Positions 52,890 through 61,290 of a stretch of DNA of 64,000 nucleotides are shown piece by piece; position 1 is the first letter of the stretch, and every line of letters starts with the position of its first letter. The notes beneath the pieces were generated by a model, which saw only the letters and a program-made list of their open reading frames with translations, made no database searches and was not told the origin of the DNA. Source of the stretch: an uncultured Rhodopila sp. (GTDB lineage: Bacteria; Pseudomonadota; Alphaproteobacteria; Acetobacterales; Acetobacteraceae); the NCBI GenBank assembly GCA_903932145.1, contig CAIZFE010000015.1, positions 1 to 64,000 of the forward strand, written 5' to 3'. The translations under genes and the position numbers were made by a program.

Positions 52890-53752
52890 GCCGCCTGACC
52901 ATCCTGCTGTGGCAGGTGGCGATCGCCCTCGGACTGGCCGTGGTGTGGGAATGGGGCTACAGCCTGCACGATCGGCTGCCGTGGCTGGTGCCGGAACTGT
53001 TGGATCCTTACTTCGTGTCGAAACCATCGGCCATTTACGACCAGTTCCTGCACGCGAGCTGTCTGGTGGATAAACGCGGCATTTGGAACGATTGGGGGAA
53101 CGGCCAGTTCTCCAAATGCATGGCTCGATCAGAGAACAATCTCTGGGTCGCGACACTGATCACTTTGAAGAATACCCTGGCTGGATTCGCCGTGGGTACC
53201 ACCAGCGGGTTCGTCCTTGGGCTTGCGCTTGGCCGGTCCGACCGGCTGACAGCGATTTTTCAGCCGTTCATCGTCGCCGCCAATTCCATCCCCCGCATCG
53301 CACTCGCGCCTATCATTATTCTGGCGTTCGGGTTGGGTGACGCGTCCAAAATCGTTACGGCATGGCTGGTGGTCGTGTTCCTGGTTTTTTTCAACACGTT
53401 CGAAGGCGCACGATCGGTTGACCGGGACCACATCAGCGCGGCCCGTCTGCTGGGTGCCTCGGAATGGCAGATCACCCGGACCGTCATCGTTCCGTCCACC
53501 ATGGCGTGGCTGTTCGCCTCGCTGACCCCGGCGATCTCATTCGCCCTGATCGGCGTCATCCTGGGGGAGTTCATCGGCGCCCAGCAGGGGATCGGACGCA
53601 TGATCATCGAAGCCGAAGCGCGTGGGGAGGCAGCCGGCATGATGGTCGCGGTGTTTGTGCTGATGATCGTCGGCGTCATTTTGGCGACGATCGTCCGACG
53701 GGTGCAGAATCATCTGTTACGCTGGCGCCCCCAGTCGGCGGCCAATCTATAG
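52886..53752 (+). CDS. NitT/TauT-family ABC transporter permease
   Basis: A 288-residue permease with six predicted helices. The N-terminal ~90 residues are unusual for SsuC/TauC (they contain a hydrophilic stretch with LLDPYFVSKPSAIYDQFLHAS), then the conserved core starts KNTLAGFAVGTTSGFVLGLALG, and the EAA loop is AARLLGASEWQITRTVIVPSTM. Works with the ATPase at 52101. Substrate predicted from context to be sulfonate-like. Confidence 0.9.
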   Translation: MSRLTILLWQVAIALGLAVVWEWGYSLHDRLPWLVPELLDPYFVSKPSAIYDQFLHASCLVDKRGIWNDWGNGQFSKCMARSENNLWVATLITLKNTLAGFAVGTTSGFVLGLALGRSDRLTAIFQPFIVAANSIPRIALAPIIILAFGLGDASKIVTAWLVVVFLVFFNTFEGARSVDRDHISAARLLGASEWQITRTVIVPSTMAWLFASLTPAISFALIGVILGEFIGAQQGIGRMIIEAEARGEAAGMMVAVFVLMIVGVILATIVRRVQNHLLRWRPQSAANL

Positions 53753-53802
53753 CCGCCCGTCGCTCACCGCGTTAGGCTGTGCCGAAAGGGATGGAGGCGA
53801 TC

Positions 53803-54636
53803 ATGCACATCAGGCTGTTGACCGATCGGACGGGCGCCGAAGCCGTTGGGATCGACCTGACAAAGCCGGTATCGGCCGACGACAAAGCGGCGCTGAACCG
53901 TGCGTTCGTGGAGCACAGTGTGCTGGTGGTCCGCGATCAGAGGCTGACACCGCCTGAGGTGCTAACGGCGGTGGAACTGTTTGGACCGATCTTCCATCAG
54001 CACAACACGAAGTTCGCGCTGCCGGAGTGCCCGCAAATCCATTACATCTCCAACCAGGACACGTTCCCGGATGGAACGCGCTACATCCCCGGTGAGGGTT
54101 GGCACACTGATCATTCCAACGACACGAGGCCACCCAAGGCCACGGTGCTGCACGCGGTCACGCTGCCGGATGTCGGCGGCGACACGCAGTTTGCCAACAT
54201 GGCTTCGGCCTACACAGCGCTGCCGGGAGCGATGCAGGATCGGATCGCCGGGTTGACGGCGATCCATGTCTATCAGAACAGCCACAGCACCCGGAAACTC
54301 ATGGGTCTGTCGGATTCGAATAAAGAACGCGTGCCGAATGCGGTGTTGCACCCGATTGTTCGGACGCATCCCGAAACCGGCCGCAAGTCGATCTACATCA
54401 ATCCGATTCGGATCGAGGGGATCGTCGGAATGGACCATAAAGAAGCGTTGCCGTTGCTGGACGATTTGCTGGCTCATGCGACACGGGATGAGTTCGTGTA
54501 CCGGCACCAATGGCGATCGGGCGATCTGACAATCTGGGACAATCGCTGCCTGTTGCATAAGGCGAACGGCGATTACGACATGACGCAGACCCGGTATTTG
54601 TATCGCGTGATGCTACAGGGGGACGTTCCCCGTTAG
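53803..54636 (+). CDS. TauD/TfdA family dioxygenase
   Basis: A 277-residue Fe(II)/2-oxoglutarate dioxygenase. The iron triad is H101-x-D103 (WHTDHSN) and distal H252 (CLLHKANGDYD), with arginines R264 and R268 near the C-terminus for 2-oxoglutarate. TauD releases sulfite from taurine; homologues act on other sulfonates, sulfates or aryloxyacids. GGAGG precedes ATG at 53803. Position behind an ABC system of the TauABC type makes organosulfur oxidation likely, but the substrate is not proven. Confidence 0.87.
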   Translation: MHIRLLTDRTGAEAVGIDLTKPVSADDKAALNRAFVEHSVLVVRDQRLTPPEVLTAVELFGPIFHQHNTKFALPECPQIHYISNQDTFPDGTRYIPGEGWHTDHSNDTRPPKATVLHAVTLPDVGGDTQFANMASAYTALPGAMQDRIAGLTAIHVYQNSHSTRKLMGLSDSNKERVPNAVLHPIVRTHPETGRKSIYINPIRIEGIVGMDHKEALPLLDDLLAHATRDEFVYRHQWRSGDLTIWDNRCLLHKANGDYDMTQTRYLYRVMLQGDVPR

Positions 54637-54779
54637 CACCCGCGCGCTTTGTCGCCGGGTCGTAGCATAACGGCGAACAGGTGCGGTCGTTATCCTTTTA
54701 AGCTCGATTGCCCCGGTGCGGGATCATTGCCGCACCGGTCTATTGGATGCGTGCCGCCACGGTTTGGAGTCTCACCAAA

Positions 54780-55787
54780 ATGACGCTTACCCGCCGAACC
54801 TTGCTCGGTTCCCTCGCTGTCAGTCCCGCATTGATCGCCCGCCCCGCTCGGGCGGAGGCGGATACGATCCGCATTGCGACCCAACCCGGCCTGACCTACC
54901 TGGTGCTGAACGTGATGCAGCACCAGAAGCTGATCGAAAAGCACGCCGCGGCTGCCGGTCTGCCGGTAGCACGGGCGGAGTTCCTGAAGCTTGCCGCCGG
55001 CAGCAACGTTAACGACGCAGTGATCAGCGGCGCGGTGGATATCGGTGCGACCGGCGTGCCGCCGTTCCTGCTGATGTGGGCGAAGACCCGCGGCGGCGTC
55101 GATGTGCGGGCCATCGCGCCGTTCAACTCGATGCCGCTGGCACTGATCACCCGCAATCCGGCAGTGCAGCGGATCGAGGACCTCGGATCGAACGATCGCA
55201 TCGCGTTGCCGGGCGTCGGATCGTCCAGCCAGGCCATCATGCTGCAAATGGCCGCCGCCCGGGCGTTTGGGGATGCCAATTTCAAAAGATTCGACTCGCT
55301 GACGGTCACCCGCGGCCACCCGGACGCCATGGCGGCATTGCTGTCCAACACCGAAATCAACTGCCATTTCTCCGCGGCGCCGTATCTACAGCAGGAAATG
55401 GCGGTGCCGGGGATGCATGTGCTGCTGACCTCGACCGACATTTATGGCGGCCCGGGCACAGTCGGATTGACGTTCACAACCAAGAAATTCCGCGACAGCA
55501 ACCCGCTTTTGCTGTCGTCGTTCATCGCCGCGACAGAGGAAGCGATGCACATTATCCGCACCGACCATCGTGCTTCGGCAGAGGCGTATGTCGCGGTCTC
55601 AGGAGACAAACTGAGCCTGGATCAGGTGGAGAGCTATATTGCCGATCCGACCACTCTGTTTGAGATCACGCCACGCGGAACGATGAAGGTGGCGGACTTC
55701 ATGCATCGTACCGGAACGATCAAGGTTATGCCGGACGACTGGACGGCGTTGTTTGTTCCGGAAATGCATGGGCGACAAGGAAGCTGA
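54780..55787 (+). CDS. Second NitT/TauT-family ABC binding protein
   Basis: A 335-residue periplasmic binding protein with a twin-arginine leader (LTRRTLLGSLAVSPALIARPARA). Mature part: TIRIATQPGLTYLVLNVMQHQKLIEKHA and GATGVPPFLLMWAKTRGGVDVRAIAPFN, an SsuA/TauA pattern with different ligand residues from the protein at 51061. It could supply a second ligand to the same permease. It ends at a strong terminator. Confidence 0.85.
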   Translation: MTLTRRTLLGSLAVSPALIARPARAEADTIRIATQPGLTYLVLNVMQHQKLIEKHAAAAGLPVARAEFLKLAAGSNVNDAVISGAVDIGATGVPPFLLMWAKTRGGVDVRAIAPFNSMPLALITRNPAVQRIEDLGSNDRIALPGVGSSSQAIMLQMAAARAFGDANFKRFDSLTVTRGHPDAMAALLSNTEINCHFSAAPYLQQEMAVPGMHVLLTSTDIYGGPGTVGLTFTTKKFRDSNPLLLSSFIAATEEAMHIIRTDHRASAEAYVAVSGDKLSLDQVESYIADPTTLFEITPRGTMKVADFMHRTGTIKVMPDDWTALFVPEMHGRQGS

Positions 55788-55799
55788 TGGGGTAACCTA

Positions 55800-55840
55800 C
55801 CAGCCAGGCAGCGTTCCTGACCGGAACGATGCCTGGCTGG
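55800..55840. terminator. Strong hairpin terminator
   Basis: Arms of 18 bases (55800-55817 and 55823-55840) pair at 17 of 18 positions around a 5-base loop, core CCAGCCAGGCA/TGCCTGGCTGG. It follows the binding-protein stop by 12 bases. A/T-rich CCTATTTATC follows; it also lies 33 bases after the convergent gene's stop, so it may serve both. Confidence 0.85.
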
Positions 55841-55873
55841 CCTATTTATCGCGATTGAAGAAGCAAGCGCTGA

Positions 55874-57097
55874 CTATACCTTCACCAGCGGACAATTACC
55901 CTCGTTCAAGGGCCGGAACGCTTCATCCATCGGGGTGGTCGCGATCACCTTGGCGACGTCCCAGGAATGCTTGCTTTCGGAAGGCTTTTTCGCCTCCAGC
56001 AGGTAAACCGGATGCAGAGCCCTGCCATCGATCCGGATTTTTCCGGGGCCGAAGCAGTCATCGTCCGTCGGCATCGCCTTCATTCGCTCGATCACCGCGC
56101 GCCCGTCGGCCTTGGCCGCCGCCACGCCCATATCGGCCACCGCCTTCAGGTAATGGTAGGTTACGCCATAATCACCGGCCTGCGTCATATTTGGCCACAC
56201 GCCGTTGGGGGTTTTGCCTTTGACCCGATCGTTCCAGGCCCGCGTCCGGTCGTTCAAGTCCCAGTAATAGGATTCGCTCCATCGCAGTCCCGCGGCGGCT
56301 TCCAGACCGAGCGCCCGCACACCGCGCACCTGGATCAGCAGGGCCGCCAGCTTCATGGTCGCCGTCAGGCCAAATTCATGCGCCTGTTTGATACAGTTCT
56401 CGGTATCGGCGCCGGCCATGCAGAGTCCCAGAACCTTGGCGCCGGAGGCCTGCGCGCGGACCAGGTGGGTGGAGAAATCGGTCGTTTCGGGAAACGGGTA
56501 GGCAATGCTGCCCAGGATTTTGCCACCAGCCTTGGTGATGATCCCGGCGGTGTCACGCTGGAGGGTTTGGCCGAACACGTAGTCGGCGGTGATGAAGAAC
56601 CAGGAGTCGCCGCCCTCTTTCACCGTGTTCCCGCCGGTGGATTTGCCCAGCATGTAGGTGTCGTAGGTCCAATGGATCGTGTTCGGGCTGCATTGCGGTC
56701 CGGTCAGATCGGACGATCCGGTGCCGGAATTGAGATAGACCTTGTTCTTCTCGCGGCAGATCGTGTTTACCGCCAGGCCGACCGACGATGTCGGCACATC
56801 GACGATCGCATCGACTCCGTCACGGTCGAGCCATTGCCGAGCGATGGACACGCCGACATCGGGTTTGTTCTGGTGATCGGCGGAGATGACTTCGACGTTC
56901 CAGTCTTTGCCGGAGATGCCGAAATCCTCCAGTGCCTGTTTGGCGCAAACCACGCCGGTCGGGCCGCCGTCATCGCGGTAGGGGCCGGACTGGTCGTTCA
57001 GCACACCGATCCGGATGGTTGGTTTTTGTGCGAAACCGTAACGTGGAATGGCGGCGGCAGCGGTGGCGCCCAAAATGGCGCGCCGGTTCAGGATCAT
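55874..57097 (-). CDS. Branched-chain-type ABC transporter binding protein
   Basis: A 407-residue type I periplasmic binding protein. Leader with twin arginines (LNRRAILGATAAAAIPRYGFA), then TIRIGVLNDQSGPYRDDGGPTGVVCAKQALEDFG and VVYLNSGTGSSDLTG-type blocks characteristic of the LivJ/urea-binding superfamily. AGGACT precedes ATG at 57097. It is downstream of the thiolase and DUF35 genes. The livHMGF set, 30 kb away, lacks a binding protein, so this could be its partner, or the ligand may be tied to the thiolase pathway. Confidence 0.87.
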   Translation of the reverse strand: MILNRRAILGATAAAAIPRYGFAQKPTIRIGVLNDQSGPYRDDGGPTGVVCAKQALEDFGISGKDWNVEVISADHQNKPDVGVSIARQWLDRDGVDAIVDVPTSSVGLAVNTICREKNKVYLNSGTGSSDLTGPQCSPNTIHWTYDTYMLGKSTGGNTVKEGGDSWFFITADYVFGQTLQRDTAGIITKAGGKILGSIAYPFPETTDFSTHLVRAQASGAKVLGLCMAGADTENCIKQAHEFGLTATMKLAALLIQVRGVRALGLEAAAGLRWSESYYWDLNDRTRAWNDRVKGKTPNGVWPNMTQAGDYGVTYHYLKAVADMGVAAAKADGRAVIERMKAMPTDDDCFGPGKIRIDGRALHPVYLLEAKKPSESKHSWDVAKVIATTPMDEAFRPLNEGNCPLVKV

Positions 57098-57120
57098 GGG
57101 AGAGTCCTTTGGGGATCGAG

Positions 57121-57152
57121 GATGGCGCCGGCCGTCCGTGGCCGGCGCCATC
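57121..57152 (-). other. Perfect 13-bp hairpin upstream of the binding-protein gene
   Basis: GATGGCGCCGGCC and GGCCGGCGCCATC pair over 13 bp with loop GTCCGT. It lies between the DUF35 stop and the binding-protein start, 24 bases upstream of the latter. There is no T-run. Known roles of such stems between operon genes include setting relative expression by RNA stability or partial termination. Confidence 0.6.
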
Positions 57153-57160
57153 ATGCAAGC

Positions 57161-57562
57161 TTAGACCGGTGTGAAGAACGGTAGGCTCGGCCCGTCGCCT
57201 TCGGTCTTGACGAATGTCACCTTCACATCCTGACCGATCTTCAACGCCCCCAACTCACAATCGACGAAATTGGTCAGCATCGACGGTCCTTCCGCCAACG
57301 TGACGTAACCGATGGCATACGGAGGATTGGCCCGCTCCATCACGCTGAGCGTGTAGATCGTGCCCTTGCCGGAGGTTTCCTCCCAGGCGCAATCATTGAA
57401 GCAGAACGGGCACAGTTGGCGCGGATAGTGATGCACCTTCTTGCAGCTTGTGCACCGGCGGATCATCAGCTTGCCGGCACCGGCACCTTCGAAATACGGC
57501 TTGGTTTCCGGATTCGTATCGGGCGTGCCGACGAACGGGATTTTTCTTGCTACGTAAGCCAT
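57161..57562 (-). CDS. DUF35 OB-fold protein with zinc ribbon
   Basis: A 133-residue protein. The N-terminal zinc ribbon has C37, C40, C51 and C54 (RCTSCKKVHHYPRQLCPFC) and the C-terminal OB fold follows (GKGTIYTLSVMERANPPYAIGYVTLAEG). Such proteins are obligate partners of thiolase-superfamily enzymes, including hydroxymethylglutaryl-type synthases and steroid side-chain aldolases (ChsH2/Ltp2). GGGAG precedes ATG at 57562. It starts 6 bases after the thiolase-fold gene. Confidence 0.88.
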   Translation of the reverse strand: MAYVARKIPFVGTPDTNPETKPYFEGAGAGKLMIRRCTSCKKVHHYPRQLCPFCFNDCAWEETSGKGTIYTLSVMERANPPYAIGYVTLAEGPSMLTNFVDCELGALKIGQDVKVTFVKTEGDGPSLPFFTPV

Positions 57563-57567
57563 ATTGA

Positions 57568-58740
57568 TTACTCCCGTTCCAGAATAACGGTGCTGCCGCA
57601 ATGGCGCGTGCCGATCGCGCCGCCGGTGCCGTGGGCGATCGCCAGATCGCAGTTCGGCACTTGCACGGCGGGATGAGCCTCACCCCGCAACTGACGCACC
57701 GCCTCGATGATCTTGGTGATGCCGCCGCGGTTGGCCGGATGGTTGGAGCACAACCCGCCGCCATCGGTGTTGAACGGCAGCTTGCCGACGCCGGAGATCA
57801 GGTTGCCGTCGGAGACGAACTTGCCGCCCTGACCCTTTTCGCAGAAACCCAGATCTTCCAATTGCATCAGCACGGTGATGGTGAAGCTGTCGTAAATCGA
57901 GGCGTATTTGATGTCGGACGGCTTGATGCCGGCCATTTCCCAGGCCGGCGGGCCGGACCAGCGCGCGGCGGTGTAGGTCAGATCGATATTGCCGCCCATC
58001 TGATGCTTCGGTGACTCGCCGACGCCGATCACTTTCACCAGCGGCCGCTTCAGGCTTTTGGCGATTTCCGGCTTGGTCAGGATCAACGCGCCGCCGCCAT
58101 CGCTGATGACGCAGCAATCCAGGCGATGCAACGGAGTCGAAACCATCGGGGAGTTCACAACGTCCTCGACCGTGACAACGTCGCGCAGCATGGCATGCGG
58201 ATTGTGTTGGGCGTGGTGCGACGCGGCGACCTTGATCCAGGCGAGCTGCTCCGAGGTCGTTCCGTATTCATACATATGCCGAGCGGCGGCCATGCCGTAG
58301 AGGTTGGCGGTGGCGGGGCCGTACGGATACTCGAACTGCATTTCCGGCGCGGTGGGATTGCCGGGGCGCGGCGCGGTGCCGGTGGCCTGGCCTTCGCTGC
58401 GCGGACGGCCGGACAGGGTGATCAGCGCGACATTGCAACGGCCGGTGGCAATCGCCTCCATCGCGTGGCCGACCGCCACCTGATAGGACGAACCGCCCAC
58501 ATCGGTGCTGTCAACGTGACGGCACTTCAGGTTCATGTAATCGACCATCGACAACGGGCCGAGGCCGCCGGGCGCATCGCCGGCGCAGAAATAGCCGTCA
58601 ATATCGTCCTTGGTCAGACCGGCGTCTTCCAACGCGCCCTTGGCGCATTCCGCGTGCAGCAACGCGATCGACTTATCCGGCGCCTTGCGCGTGGGATGTT
58701 CCCACGCCCCGGCGATATAGGCCGCACCTTTTAAACTCAT
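57568..58740 (-). CDS. Thiolase-fold enzyme of the SCP2/Ltp type, lacking the nucleophilic cysteine
   Basis: A 390-residue thiolase-superfamily protein. It contains PTRKAPDKSIALLHAECAKGALEDAGLTKDDIDG, LTLEDLGFC-type IYDSFTITVLMQLEDLGFCEKG, and the end motif NHPANRGG with HGTGGAIG. At the position of the catalytic cysteine (VDSTDVGGSSYQVAVGHA) there is a glycine-serine stretch. In the related Ltp2, which acts as an aldolase with a DUF35 partner, the cysteine is also absent and tyrosines do the chemistry. A retro-aldol or non-thiolytic role is therefore possible. Adjacent DUF35 gene supports it. Confidence 0.8.
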   Translation of the reverse strand: MSLKGAAYIAGAWEHPTRKAPDKSIALLHAECAKGALEDAGLTKDDIDGYFCAGDAPGGLGPLSMVDYMNLKCRHVDSTDVGGSSYQVAVGHAMEAIATGRCNVALITLSGRPRSEGQATGTAPRPGNPTAPEMQFEYPYGPATANLYGMAAARHMYEYGTTSEQLAWIKVAASHHAQHNPHAMLRDVVTVEDVVNSPMVSTPLHRLDCCVISDGGGALILTKPEIAKSLKRPLVKVIGVGESPKHQMGGNIDLTYTAARWSGPPAWEMAGIKPSDIKYASIYDSFTITVLMQLEDLGFCEKGQGGKFVSDGNLISGVGKLPFNTDGGGLCSNHPANRGGITKIIEAVRQLRGEAHPAVQVPNCDLAIAHGTGGAIGTRHCGSTVILERE

Positions 58741-58830
58741 GCTCCACTCCCCACTGTGACCGCCGTCCCGCGACGATCCGATTCAGAACCAGAAACCGCC
58801 GTTCAGCGGCGATCCGGTCCAGGCGGAGCC

Positions 58831-58845
58831 ATTATACTGATCAGT
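58831..58845 (-). promoter_or_regulatory. Possible -10 and overlapping palindrome for the thiolase operon
   Basis: On the minus strand TATAAT (58836-58831) lies 90 bases upstream of the thiolase-fold start. The 10-bp palindrome ACTGATCAGT (58836-58845) abuts it. A good -35 was not found. This could be an operator for a TetR- or MarR-type repressor, but none is encoded nearby. Confidence 0.35.
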
Positions 58846-58989
58846 AGGCGCACGGCTACCCCGGCGCCGGCCCAGGTCACACCGCGAGGCATCGTTTTGA
58901 GATTTGAATATGTCAATTTGTTTCCATGTGCAGGTTACACTTGTTTGTGAACAATCGCTGATGGCAGTGTCCGCCGTGAAAGGTGGGTC

Positions 58990-59715
58990 ATGGATTCAAT
59001 CTCCCGCATTGCCGTTGTCGAAGACGATCCCGAAATCAGCCGCATGATGGTCAGCTATATGCACGACCATGGGTTTGAGGTGTCAGCCGCGCGTAGCGGC
59101 CGCGACCTTGACCGAGTCATGTCGGACAGCAAGATCGACTGTGTGATCTTGGACGTTGGTTTACCCGGGGAGGACGGCCTGAGTATCTGCCGTCGTCTGC
59201 GCGGCAAATCCACCGTCCCGATCATCATGGTGACCGGGCGAGGTTCCGACACGGATCGTATCGTTGGCCTGGAACTTGGCGCGGATGACTATCTGCCCAA
59301 GCCCTTCAACCCCCGCGAATTGTTGGCCTGGGTGCGCGCCGTCATGCGCCGCAGCGCGCCAATCGAAGTGGCACAGGCCGACGTGCCGCAGACCTTGATG
59401 TTCGAAGGGTGGCGCCTGGATATGGCGCGGCGTCAGTTGTCCGCACCCGATGGGACCCAACGGTCGCTCACCAGCGGGGAGTTCAATATCCTGGCGCTGT
59501 TCTGCCAGCATCCCCGCAAGGTGATGTCACGCGACGATTTGCTGGAATTGCTGCACGGTCGCGCCGCGGCGGTGTTCGACCGCAGTATCGACGTGCAGAT
59601 CAGCCGTCTGCGCCGGAAGATTGAGACCAACCTGAAGGACCCGTCTTTCATCAAGACGGTTCGCTACGGCGGCTATTTCTTCACCCCGCTGGTGACAGCG
59701 GCGGCCGATAGCTGA
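58990..59715 (+). CDS. OmpR-family response regulator
   Basis: A 241-residue two-domain regulator. Receiver domain: acidic pair in VVEDDPE, phospho-acceptor Asp in VILDVGLPG, and Lys in LPKPF. Winged-helix DNA-binding domain from about 135, with LTSGEFNILALF and RKVMSRDDLLELLHGR. It resembles TorR/OmpR types. AAGGTGG precedes ATG at 58990. No histidine kinase gene is adjacent, so it is an orphan. It may control neighbours or distant genes. Confidence 0.92.
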   Translation: MDSISRIAVVEDDPEISRMMVSYMHDHGFEVSAARSGRDLDRVMSDSKIDCVILDVGLPGEDGLSICRRLRGKSTVPIIMVTGRGSDTDRIVGLELGADDYLPKPFNPRELLAWVRAVMRRSAPIEVAQADVPQTLMFEGWRLDMARRQLSAPDGTQRSLTSGEFNILALFCQHPRKVMSRDDLLELLHGRAAAVFDRSIDVQISRLRRKIETNLKDPSFIKTVRYGGYFFTPLVTAAADS

Positions 59716-59742
59716 ATCCAGCGACCATAAGTTTCGACCGGT

Positions 59743-59782
59743 CGGCCAAAACCCGTCATGGCAGGCTAAGGCCTGCCATCCA
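59743..59782. repeat. REP-like element e, direct copy of element b
   Basis: 35 of 40 bases match 31772-31811, including CCCGTCATGGC and AGGCCTGCCATCCA. An internal hairpin ATGGCAGGC/GCCTGCCAT is at 59758-59779. Located between the regulator gene and the convergent thiolase gene. Confidence 0.75.
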
Positions 59783-59874
59783 CGTCTTTCCTGGCTTTCC
59801 AAAGCAAGGCATGGAGGCGGGGAGTCGTCACTGAGGCCCGCTGGTATGACGCCTCGAGGGTCGTAATCCATTGG

Positions 59875-59910
59875 GAGTGCTGGCGAGGAATATCCTCGCC
59901 GGCACTCTTT
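59875..59910. terminator. Bidirectional terminator hairpin
   Basis: GAGTGCTGGCGAGGA (59875-59889) and TCCTCGCCGGCACTC (59893-59907) form a 15-bp stem with one T-G pair and a 3-base loop, followed by TTT. It lies 8 bases from the convergent thiolase stop and 160 bases after the regulator gene. Confidence 0.8.
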
Positions 59911-59917
59911 CACGGAA

Positions 59918-61102
59918 TTAGTGGACGCGTTCGTAGATCGCCGCGATCCCCTGACCGCCGCCGATGCACATCGTGACGATCGCATAGCGGCCTTCGATGC
60001 GGGCCAGTTCATACAGGGCTTTCACCGTCAGAATCACGCCGGTCGCGCCGATCGGATGCCCGAGTGAGATGCCCGACCCGTTCGGGTTGGTCTTCGCCGG
60101 GTCGAACCCGAGATCTTTCGCAACCGCACAGGCCTGCGCAGCAAACGCTTCATTCGACTCGATCACGTCGATTTGATCGAGCGTGAGGCCCGCCCGCTTC
60201 AATACGGCCCGCACTGCCGGCACCGGCCCGATACCCATGATCTTCGGGTCCACACCCGCATGCGCGTAGGCCACAAGGCGGCCGAGCGGCTTTGCACCGC
60301 GCTTGGCGACCGTCTCGCCGTCCATCAGCACGACCGCCGCGGCGGCATCGTTGATGCCGGACGCGTTGCCGGCGGTCACCGAACCGTCCTTCTTGAACAC
60401 TGGCCGCAGCTTACCCAGGCCGTCGACCGTCACATCGCCACGCACGTGCTCGTCTGTGTCGAAAATCGTGTCGCCTTTGCGGGACTTCAGTGTCACCGGC
60501 AGGATCTGGCTTTTGAAGCGGCCTTCCTTGATCGCGTGTGCGGCGCGCTGATGCGAGCTGACGGCCAGGGCGTCCTGCTGGCCGCGCGTGATCTGGTGGC
60601 TTTCCGCCAGATTCTCGGCCGTCATGCCCATGTGGATGTTGTGGAACGGGTCGTGCAGTGCGGCGGTCATCATGTCGATCATCGTGCTGTCGCCCATCCT
60701 CGCGCCCCAGCGCATGCCTGACGACAGATACCCGGCGCGGCTCATGTTTTCCGCGCCTCCGGCGACGGCGATGTCGGCGTCACCCAGCATGACGGATTGG
60801 GCGGCGGAGACGATGGCCTGTAGGCCGGAGCCGCACAGGCGGTTCAAGGTCAGGGCCGGCGCGTCCTGCGTGATGCCGGCGTTGATCGCGGCGACGCGGG
60901 ACAGATACATGTCCTTCGCCTCAGTGTGAACGACGTTGCCGAACACCACGTTCTGCACTTCATCGCCCGACACTTCGGCCCGGACCAGAGCCTCACGCGC
61001 GGCCATCGCGCCGAGTTCGGTCGGGGGAATATCCTTCAGGCTGCCGCCGAAATCGCCGATGGCGGTGCGGACGCCGGAAACGATGTAAACTTCGCGCTGC
61101 AT
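59918..61102 (-). CDS. Acetyl-CoA C-acetyltransferase (beta-ketothiolase)
   Basis: A 394-residue thiolase. Catalytic cysteine in LNRLCGSGLQAIVSAAQ, second-half histidine in LGHPIGATG, and cysteine in CIGGGQGIAAI, all intact. It condenses acetyl-CoA or cleaves 3-oxoacyl-CoA (PhaA/AtoB/FadA types). The ATG at 61102 has AAGGGC upstream; the first 21 codons of the longer frame are not family-like. It stands alone, facing the regulator gene. Confidence 0.92.
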   Translation of the reverse strand: MQREVYIVSGVRTAIGDFGGSLKDIPPTELGAMAAREALVRAEVSGDEVQNVVFGNVVHTEAKDMYLSRVAAINAGITQDAPALTLNRLCGSGLQAIVSAAQSVMLGDADIAVAGGAENMSRAGYLSSGMRWGARMGDSTMIDMMTAALHDPFHNIHMGMTAENLAESHQITRGQQDALAVSSHQRAAHAIKEGRFKSQILPVTLKSRKGDTIFDTDEHVRGDVTVDGLGKLRPVFKKDGSVTAGNASGINDAAAAVVLMDGETVAKRGAKPLGRLVAYAHAGVDPKIMGIGPVPAVRAVLKRAGLTLDQIDVIESNEAFAAQACAVAKDLGFDPAKTNPNGSGISLGHPIGATGVILTVKALYELARIEGRYAIVTMCIGGGQGIAAIYERVH

Positions 61103-61290
61103 TGTCGTTGCCCTTTTTGCTGAATGATGCGGGCGCGGCATTACATGCGGTGGGCTAGGATGCAAGGTAGGGAAATTACGGACCCGGCGGCCCTTTGGAT
61201 ATCAGCTATTCCCCCGCAGCCTACTCCCTGGTACGGTTCAGCACTTCTCGGTATAGCATTCACCAGAGTTGTAGAAAAGGGAACGATACC

